Origin: an uncultured Eubacteriales bacterium
Lineage (GTDB): Bacteria > Bacillota > Clostridia > Christensenellales > Aristaeellaceae
Length of the DNA: 64,000 bases
Direction of reading: 5' to 3'
Assembly (NCBI GenBank): GCA_902790495.1
Contig: CADASK010000035.1
Location: forward strand, 1 to 64,000
Part shown: positions 58,384-64,000 of the stretch, piece after piece
How positions within the stretch are numbered: the stretch's first letter is position 1
How the letters are laid out: each line of letters starts with the position of its first letter
Program-made: the position numbers and the translations under genes
Notes under the pieces: model-generated
Told to the model about the DNA's origin: nothing
The model's database searches: none
What the model saw: only the letters and a program-made list of their open reading frames with translations

Positions 58384-59636
58384 CGAAGCATGCCCCCAGC
58401 CGCCGCCTGAGGCGCGCCGCCACCCGGCTCTCCTCGGTGGTGATGCTGTTCTATTTCAGCGCCTTTGTGCTGCTGGGCCTCAAGGACTACGCCTGGCAGG
58501 CCTTCGCGCTGGCGCTGGCGGTGCCGGCCATGATCTGGCTGGGCACCAACTTCCTGCCCCGGCTCTTCCCGGCGGACACCCTGCTGCTATCGCTGACCAA
58601 CTTCCTGTGCGCCCTGGGCGTGCTGGTGCTCTACGACACGAACCCGGTCTACGCCTACCACCAGGCGGCCTACTACGCGGTGAGCCTATTGGCCATGATC
58701 TGCTGCGTGTGGGCGGTGCGCGCCGTGCGCCACTGGGGTGCGGCGGCCTGGGTGCTGATCCCGGTGTCCCTGGCCCTGCTGGCCGTGCCGCTGATCTGGG
58801 GCAAGGAGACCTACGGCGCCACCAACTGGATCTACATCGGCAGCGTGTCCGTGCAGCCCAGCGAGCTGGTCAAGGTGTCGCTGATCCTCATCGTCAGCTA
58901 CTTCATGAGCCGCCGGCGCTTCCTGCCCTGGCTGCTGTTCGCGGTGGCCTGCCTCGGCGCGCTGATGCTCCAGCGCGATCTCGGCACCGCCCTGCTCTAC
59001 TACGGCGTGACGCTGCTGCTCTTCTTCGCCTCCTCCGGCAACGTGCCGCTGACGGGCCTGGGCGTGCTGGGCGGCGCGGGCGCGGCGGTGCTCGGCTACC
59101 GGATGTTTGCCCACGTGAAGAAGCGCGTCGCCATCTGGCGCAATCCCTGGGCGGACTATGAGAACGCGGGCTTCCAGATCGTGCAGAGCCTGATGGCCCT
59201 GGCCAGCGGCGGCCTCATCGGCATGGGTCTGGGGCTCGGCTCTCCGCGCACGATCCCGGTCTACCACACGGACTTCATCTTTGCGGTCATCTGCGAGCAG
59301 TTCGGGCTGATCTTTGGCCTGTGCGTGCTGGCGATGTACCTGGCCATCCTCTGGCGCGGGGCGACCATCGCCATGGCGGCACGCCACGCCTTCCATGGCC
59401 TGGTGGCCATGGGCGCGACCCTGATGATCGGCCTGCAGACCTTCGTCATCATCGGCGGGGTGATCAAGCTGATTCCCCTCACGGGCGTCACCATGCCCTT
59501 CGTGAGCTACGGCGGCTCCTCGCTCTTGTCCTCCCTGGTGCTCATCGGGCTGATCCAGGGCGTCGCCTCCCTCAACGAGGACGACCTGCACGAGGATATG
59601 CTGCTGGCCACAGGCGGAGAGGAGGAGGGCGTATGA
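58380..59636 (+). CDS. FtsW/RodA/SpoVE-family peptidoglycan glycosyltransferase
   Basis: 418 residues, ATGA overlap with the FHA gene. SEDS protein with about ten helices that polymerises lipid II. Conserved segments: GATNWIYIGSVSVQPSELVKVSLIL, LQRDLGTALLYYGVTLLLFF with the essential aspartate region, NPWADYENAGFQIVQSLMALASGG, HTDFIFAVICEQFGLIFG, and GVTMPFVSYGGSSLLSSL. By inspection FtsW, RodA and SpoVE cannot be separated; the adjoining class B PBP is its expected transpeptidase partner. Confidence 0.95.
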   Translation: MTKHAPSRRLRRAATRLSSVVMLFYFSAFVLLGLKDYAWQAFALALAVPAMIWLGTNFLPRLFPADTLLLSLTNFLCALGVLVLYDTNPVYAYHQAAYYAVSLLAMICCVWAVRAVRHWGAAAWVLIPVSLALLAVPLIWGKETYGATNWIYIGSVSVQPSELVKVSLILIVSYFMSRRRFLPWLLFAVACLGALMLQRDLGTALLYYGVTLLLFFASSGNVPLTGLGVLGGAGAAVLGYRMFAHVKKRVAIWRNPWADYENAGFQIVQSLMALASGGLIGMGLGLGSPRTIPVYHTDFIFAVICEQFGLIFGLCVLAMYLAILWRGATIAMAARHAFHGLVAMGATLMIGLQTFVIIGGVIKLIPLTGVTMPFVSYGGSSLLSSLVLIGLIQGVASLNEDDLHEDMLLATGGEEEGV

Positions 59637-61096
59637 AGCGGCAGCGGCTGCATTTCAAGCTGCTCTTTCTGCTCATGGCGGGGCTGTTCGCCCTGCTGGC
59701 GGCCTATGGCGCCTACTCGGTGCTGACCTACGGCAACCGCTGGTTCGCCTCCAACCGCAACCCGCGGGTGCGCGCGCAGAAGGAGAGCGTCATCGCCGGG
59801 GACATCCTCGACCGCCAGGGCACCGTGCTGGCCACCACCGCGGCGGACGGCACCCGCACCTACCAGGCCCGCGAGGCTGCCCGGCGCGCCGTGGTGCACA
59901 TGGTGGGCGATCCCCAGGGCCAGGTGTCCACCGGCGTGGAGACCTTTCAGACCAGCTACCTCTACGGCTTCCGGGCCTCCTTCACGGAGCTGGTGCGCGC
60001 GCTGACCTCCGGTGAGGCGCGGCGCGGCGACAACGTGACCCTGACCGCCGACAGCAGGCTGTGCACGGCCATCGTCTCCTCCTTTGACGGGCACAGCGCT
60101 TCCTACTGCAAGCGCGGGGCGGCGGTGGTGCTCAACTACCGCACGGGCGAGGTGCTGGCCGAGGTCAGCCTGCCGAACTTCGACCCCGCCCACATCAGCG
60201 AAACCCTGAAGGACGACGCGGGACGCCCCTTCTGGAACCGCGTGACCCAGTCCATCTACCCGCCCGGCTCCACCTTCAAGACCGTCACCGAGGCCGCGGC
60301 CCTGCGCAGCCTGGAGGACATCGGCTCTTTCAGCTACGACTGCGCGGAGACGCCGCTGACGGTGGGCACCCACGAGATCAGCGACTACGGCGGCGGCTCC
60401 CACGGAACGCTCGACCTGTCGACGGCCTTCGCCCGCAGCTGCAACAAAGCCTTCGCCGAGCTGGCCCTGCGCCTCGGCCAGCGCCGCCTGCTGCAGACCG
60501 CCGAGGAGGCCGGCTTCAACGACAACTTCCTCTTCCGCGACCTGGTGGTGGAGAACAGCCGCTTTCCGCTCACCGCGGCCGACGACTGGGAGCTGGCGGC
60601 CAGCGGCTTCGGGCAGAGCAGCGTCGCCGCGAGCCCGCTGCACATGTGCATGATCGCGGGCGCGGTGGCTAATGATGGCGTGATGATGGAGCCGAGGCTG
60701 CTGCGCCAGGTGACCAGCCCCGCGGGCCGCGTCCGGCTGGCCTTCACCAGCCAGGTGTACCGCCGGGCCTTCACCCCGGAGGTGGCGGAGCGGCTGCGCG
60801 GCGACATGCGCCTGGTGGTGACCGGCGGCACGGGCCGCGCGGCGGCGGTGAACGGCGTCACGGTCTGCGGCAAGACCGGCACCGCGGACTCCACCGAGGA
60901 CGGGAAGCCCATCTCCTACGGCTGGTTCATCGGCTTTGCGCAGGATGACGACCTGCCCTTCGCCTGCGCGGTGCTGGTGGAGGACATCGGGGAGAAGACC
61001 TCCGGCGGCGCGGCGGCCGCGCCCATCGCGGCGGATATCTTCCTGTGGCTGCGGCAGCACCAGCGGGAGATCGTGGACGCGCCCGCCCAGCCCTGA
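59633..61096 (+). CDS. Class B penicillin-binding protein (PbpA/PBP2-like transpeptidase)
   Basis: 487 residues, ATGA overlap with the SEDS gene. One N-terminal membrane helix (about 9-31), a short pedestal region, then the transpeptidase domain (about 160-480): PPGSTFKTV (S-x-x-K), ARSCNKAF (S-x-N) and CGKTGTADS (KTGT). Length and the short pedestal, GDILDRQGTVLATT, fit actinobacterial PbpA and clostridial PBPA rather than large FtsI. It cross-links glycan strands made by its SEDS partner. Confidence 0.95.
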   Translation: MKRQRLHFKLLFLLMAGLFALLAAYGAYSVLTYGNRWFASNRNPRVRAQKESVIAGDILDRQGTVLATTAADGTRTYQAREAARRAVVHMVGDPQGQVSTGVETFQTSYLYGFRASFTELVRALTSGEARRGDNVTLTADSRLCTAIVSSFDGHSASYCKRGAAVVLNYRTGEVLAEVSLPNFDPAHISETLKDDAGRPFWNRVTQSIYPPGSTFKTVTEAAALRSLEDIGSFSYDCAETPLTVGTHEISDYGGGSHGTLDLSTAFARSCNKAFAELALRLGQRRLLQTAEEAGFNDNFLFRDLVVENSRFPLTAADDWELAASGFGQSSVAASPLHMCMIAGAVANDGVMMEPRLLRQVTSPAGRVRLAFTSQVYRRAFTPEVAERLRGDMRLVVTGGTGRAAAVNGVTVCGKTGTADSTEDGKPISYGWFIGFAQDDDLPFACAVLVEDIGEKTSGGAAAAPIAADIFLWLRQHQREIVDAPAQP

Positions 61097-61130
61097 GACT
61101 CGTCTCAGTGAAAGAGGCTCCTTTTGCAAA

Positions 61131-61254
61131 GGGGTTTCGGCCTGCGGGCCGACCCGAGGGCTTTGCGATCGATCCAGGGCTGCCGCCCGCTCTTCGCTGA
61201 AAACAGTCCACTGGACTGTTTTCCGGGCGCTTCGAGCCCCCGGGACCCCTTCGC
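61131..61254 (-). repeat. R2 repeat, inverted, with AAAACAGTCC cassette and CGGCC stem
   Basis: Outer arms CCCGGGGGC/GCCCTCGGG (one G-T pair) on the minus strand, second stem CGGCC/GGCCG. Its cassette type matches the insert at 43980. Confidence 0.88.
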
Positions 61255-61320
61255 TGGCTGCGTTTAGATGAATCAGTTTTATTTGAGAAAAGTATTAATC
61301 AATGTAAACCGGTCGGATGA

Positions 61321-61350
61321 TTGACTTTCCTTTTCTTCCTATGTTATACT
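61321..61350 (+). promoter_or_regulatory. Promoter of the LCP-CpsC-CpsD operon
   Basis: TTGACT (61321-61326), 18 bases, TATACT (61345-61350). Confidence 0.75.
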
Positions 61351-61405
61351 GTGAAGGCTGAACGATGCGGCCAGCTTTTTACGTGTCCGCACAGGAGGTG
61401 AAACG

Positions 61406-62410
61406 ATGTCATCAGAGACGATGCACAGGAGGCACGTCCTGAGCGCGGTCGCCGCCGTGGTGGTGGTCGTGCTCGCCGTGGCGGGCTATCTCATTGGCAG
61501 CCGGATTGAATCCCTGCAGTACCGGGAGAAGCGCGCGGAGCTGCCCGAGAACTTCAGCCTGACCCCGACCATCGAGGTGAACGGCCAGATCTGGGCGCAG
61601 CGGCCGAACATCACACCCATCCTGCTGATCGGCTACGACAAGACGGACGGCAGCACCCGCACCGGCTACCGCAGCGGCGGCCAGAGCGACTTTCTCCTGC
61701 TGCTGGTGATCGACCATGAGGCGAACACCGTGCGCCAGCTGCAGATCGACCGCGACACCATGGCGGCGGTCTCGGTGCTGGGCGTCACGGGCCATCCGGC
61801 CGGCACCCGCACGATGCAGATCTGCCTCAGCCACGCCTTCGGCAAGACCATCGAACAGAACGACGCCTCCACGCTGGAGGCCGTGACCAACCTGCTCGAG
61901 GGCGTTCCGGTGGAGTATACCATCTCCATGAACATCACCTCCATCGGCCGCATGAACCGGCTGCTGGGCGGCGTGACGGTGACCATCCAGGACGACTTCT
62001 CCGCGGTGGATCCGGCCATGGTGCCCGGAAGGACCCTCAAGCTGACCGACGAGCAGGCGGAGACCTTCGTGCGCAGCCGCATGCAGATCGCCGACGGCAC
62101 CAACGAGGCGCGCATGACGCGCCAGAAGACCTACATGCTGGCCGCTATGGACCTGATGATGGACCGCCTGCGCGAGGACAGCGGCTATGCCAACACCCTG
62201 CTGAACGGCATCACCGAGTTCACCAACACCAACATGACGCGCGGACGCATGCTCAACGAGATAAAGAGCGCCAGCGGCTACGAGATTCGCCCGGTGGAGT
62301 ACATCGAGGGCGAGCATGTGGAGCGCGGCGGCTTCATGCAGTTTGACGCGAACGAGGAGAGCATCATCCGCTGGGTGCTGGATGCCTTCTATCATCCGCT
62401 GAAATCGTAA
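61406..62410 (+). CDS. LytR-CpsA-Psr (LCP) family protein
   Basis: 334 residues; AGGAGGTGAAA upstream. One N-terminal membrane helix (about 10-32) and an extracellular LCP domain (about 65-290). Family residues: ILLIGYDKTDG, SDFLLLLVIDHEANTVRQLQIDRDTMA with the conserved Asp and Arg, SHAFG, VDGV-like LLGGVTVTIQDDF, and VRSRMQIADGTNEARMTRQKTYM with the catalytic arginines. LCP proteins transfer teichoic acid or capsular polymers from lipid carriers to peptidoglycan. First gene in the capsule-type operon. Confidence 0.94.
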   Translation: MSSETMHRRHVLSAVAAVVVVVLAVAGYLIGSRIESLQYREKRAELPENFSLTPTIEVNGQIWAQRPNITPILLIGYDKTDGSTRTGYRSGGQSDFLLLLVIDHEANTVRQLQIDRDTMAAVSVLGVTGHPAGTRTMQICLSHAFGKTIEQNDASTLEAVTNLLEGVPVEYTISMNITSIGRMNRLLGGVTVTIQDDFSAVDPAMVPGRTLKLTDEQAETFVRSRMQIADGTNEARMTRQKTYMLAAMDLMMDRLREDSGYANTLLNGITEFTNTNMTRGRMLNEIKSASGYEIRPVEYIEGEHVERGGFMQFDANEESIIRWVLDAFYHPLKS

Positions 62411-62447
62411 GCGGCACCCCCACAGAACGAAAGAGTGAGGAATCGGG

Positions 62448-63221
62448 ATGGACAATATCAATGCCGAGAAGAACCTGGCGCTGGAGCCGGAGAAGGGCGA
62501 AATCGAAATCGACCTGATCGAGCTGCTCTACCGCCTGCTGGAAAAGATCAAGTGGCTGATCCTCTTTGCGATCGTCGGCGCACTGCTCTCCGGCGTGTAC
62601 ACCTTCCGCTTTGCCACGCCCATGTACCAGGCCACCTCCAAGCTGTTCATTCTCAACAGCAAGGACTCGGTGCTGAACCTGAGCGACCTGCAGATCGGCT
62701 CCCAGCTGGCCAACGACTACATCGAGGTCTTCTCCAACTGGCACGTGCATGAGCTGGTGCTCCAGCGCCTGGGGCTCACCGACATGACCTACACGCAGCT
62801 GCAGAAGATGATCTCCGTCAGAAATCCCTCCAGCACGCGTATCATTTACATCACCGTCAACTCCAGCGACCCGCAGAAGGCGATGGACATCGCCAACACC
62901 TACGCGGACGTGGCGCGGGAGTTCATCGCGGCGCGCATGGGCATCGAGATGCCCACCATCTTTGAGGAGGCCCGCATCCCTGACCGGCCCTATTCGCCCA
63001 ACAAGACGCGCAACATCCTCATCGGCTTCCTGCTGGGCGGCATCCTGGCGGCGGCTGTCGTCGTGATCCAGTTCATCGCGGATGACCGCATCCACACCGG
63101 CGAGATGATCGAGAAGCGCCTCGGCCTGGCCACCCTGGGCATGATGCCCGAGGAGGGCACCTCCGGCGGCGGCAAGAAGAGCAGCGGAAAGCGCCGCGGC
63201 GGAAAGGGGAAGAAGGCATGA
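62448..63221 (+). CDS. Polysaccharide co-polymerase / chain-length determinant (CpsC/Wzz type)
   Basis: 257 residues. Two membrane helices (about 36-56 and 185-207) flank an extracytoplasmic Wzz domain with the usual proline-rich end (ARIPDRPYSPNKTRNILIG). The cytosolic tail of about 45 residues ends in a Lys/Gly-rich stretch (SGGGKKSSGKRRGGKGKKA). In Gram-positive bacteria this protein activates the separate tyrosine kinase CpsD, which is the next gene, overlapping by four bases (ATGA). It sets polymer length and export. Confidence 0.93.
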   Translation: MDNINAEKNLALEPEKGEIEIDLIELLYRLLEKIKWLILFAIVGALLSGVYTFRFATPMYQATSKLFILNSKDSVLNLSDLQIGSQLANDYIEVFSNWHVHELVLQRLGLTDMTYTQLQKMISVRNPSSTRIIYITVNSSDPQKAMDIANTYADVAREFIAARMGIEMPTIFEEARIPDRPYSPNKTRNILIGFLLGGILAAAVVVIQFIADDRIHTGEMIEKRLGLATLGMMPEEGTSGGGKKSSGKRRGGKGKKA

Positions 63222-63943
63222 GACAGGCTATCGTCAATCAGCTCAGCCCGCTGGATTATGCCGGCACGGAAGCGCTGAACACCATCTGCACCAACCTCAC
63301 CTTCGCCGGGCGCGACCTGAAGAAGATCGTCTTCACCAGCAACACCCAGAGCGAGGGCAAGAGCTACATGGTCATGCACATCCTGGAGAATCTCGCCCGG
63401 CGCGGCCGGCGCGTGGTGCTCGTGGACTGCGACATGCGCCGCTCCTTCCTGGTCAAGCGCCACCGCATCGAGACCGACGGCGAGATGCTGGGCCTCGCGC
63501 ACTACCTGGTGGGCCAGTGCGGCCTGGGCGACTGCGTGTATGAGACCAACCTGCACGGCGCGTGCATGATCCCCGCGGGCCGCGACGTGTCCAACCCAAT
63601 GGGTCTGATCGACTCCGTCTACTTCTCCGAGATGCTGGACGAGCTGGCGCGCAACTTCGACATGGTGCTGGTGGACGCCCCGCCCATCGGCATGGTCATC
63701 GACGCGGCGGAGATCGCCCAGAGCTGCGACGGCTCCGTGTTCGTGGTGGAGTACAACAAGACCCACCTGCGCGACCTGAGCCAGTGCAAGTGGCAGATGG
63801 AGCGCTCCGGCAAGCCGATCCTCGGCTGCATCGTGAACAAGGTGAAGTTCGACACCCTGTCCTCGAAGAAGTATTACAACAAGGGCTACTATAACCACTA
63901 CACCAGCGGTTACTACAAAAAGTCCGAGAGCGAGAGCAAGTAA
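63218..63943 (+). CDS. Tyrosine-protein kinase CpsD/CapB (BY-kinase)
   Basis: 241 residues. Bacterial tyrosine kinase that works with CpsC. Walker A reads TSNTQSEGKSYM (about 41-52), where most relatives have PGEGKST; Walker A' is VVLVDCDMRR and Walker B MVLVDAPP. The C-terminus has the autophosphorylation tyrosine cluster KKYYNKGYYNHYTSGYYKK, nine tyrosines... of which seven lie in this stretch. N-terminal residues SPLDYAGTEALNTICTNLTFAG match the oligomer-contact region. Regulates capsule or exopolysaccharide assembly. Confidence 0.94.
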   Translation: MRQAIVNQLSPLDYAGTEALNTICTNLTFAGRDLKKIVFTSNTQSEGKSYMVMHILENLARRGRRVVLVDCDMRRSFLVKRHRIETDGEMLGLAHYLVGQCGLGDCVYETNLHGACMIPAGRDVSNPMGLIDSVYFSEMLDELARNFDMVLVDAPPIGMVIDAAEIAQSCDGSVFVVEYNKTHLRDLSQCKWQMERSGKPILGCIVNKVKFDTLSSKKYYNKGYYNHYTSGYYKKSESESK

Positions 63944-63988
63944 CTCTCTATCGCATCAGCCTGATGTTTTGCTCAACATAAGGCGGCG

Positions 63989-64000
63989 GGCGAAGGTTTC
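63989..64000 (+). repeat. R1 repeat cut by the window end
   Basis: GCGAAGGTTTC after GGCGGC, matching the start of the GGCG-type or GCGC-type R1; the rest is outside the window. Confidence 0.7.

Noticed and set aside
8710..61254. R2 cassettes as remnants of insertion sequences
   Set aside because: They are about 65 bases, show no coding remnant or terminal inverted repeat of a known IS, and no transposase lies nearby.

Overview
The window reads as a chromosomal segment of a high-GC, Gram-positive-type anaerobe of the class Clostridia (Bacillota). The evidence is a tyrosine T-box leader, a SpoIID-like amidase enhancer/transglycosylase, a GntR/FadR regulator, RsbW/STAS-type switch proteins, a CpsC/CpsD tyrosine-kinase pair, strong GGAGG ribosome sites and -35/-10 promoters spaced 16-18 bases. 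An uncultured gut or rumen lineage near Oscillospirales/Christensenellales is my guess; no marker here settles it. No plasmid, phage, insertion sequence or CRISPR array is visible.

Layout. 1-7.0 kb: the 3' part of a secreted multidomain protein, a PRTase-like protein, a broken glycoside hydrolase tail, and a leftward group (phosphoesterase, mtaB, DUF362). 7.1-15.4 kb: an FGGY kinase with araD, prmA-rsmE, an acetyltransferase-hexosaminidase fusion, and mgtE behind a long leader. 15.6-23.7 kb: a YARHG protein, rmuC, a secreted repeat protein, pepF, a FadR-type regulator and a PHP phosphatase. 23.8-32.5 kb: tRNA-Val(GAC), a repeat cluster, a leftward moxR-DUF58-spoIID group, tyrS with its T-box, queT with a structured leader, and mnmA. 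32.9-43.8 kb: a giant SdrD-B-type surface or secreted protein, a small secreted protein, a MATE transporter fused to an anti-sigma-type ATPase, preA, a STAS protein and a degenerate ATPase. 44.2-49.6 kb: a hydrolase, then a MarR regulator with a palindromic operator in its promoter, followed by a heterodimeric ABC exporter. 50.0-56.2 kb: a leftward cell-envelope group (secreted cysteine-protease-like protein, TIM-barrel isomerase, D,D-carboxypeptidase, phosphoesterase) and an MFS transporter preceded by a 19-residue leader peptide. 56.5-63.9 kb: a glycosyltransferase, an FHA-FtsW/RodA-PBP operon, and an LCP-CpsC-CpsD capsule operon.

The most unusual feature is the intergenic DNA. Nearly every gap holds one or more members of four dispersed palindromic repeat families, called R1 to R4 here. 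R1 has two hairpins whose arms co-vary between copies. R2 is R1 carrying an extra palindromic cassette of about 65 bases. The same kind of cassette also sits inside R3 and R4 copies, and one R3-type locus (43980-44042) can be compared with an empty counterpart at 21827/21828. This points to a small nested palindromic element that settles in hairpin tips. No mobilising enzyme is present in the window.
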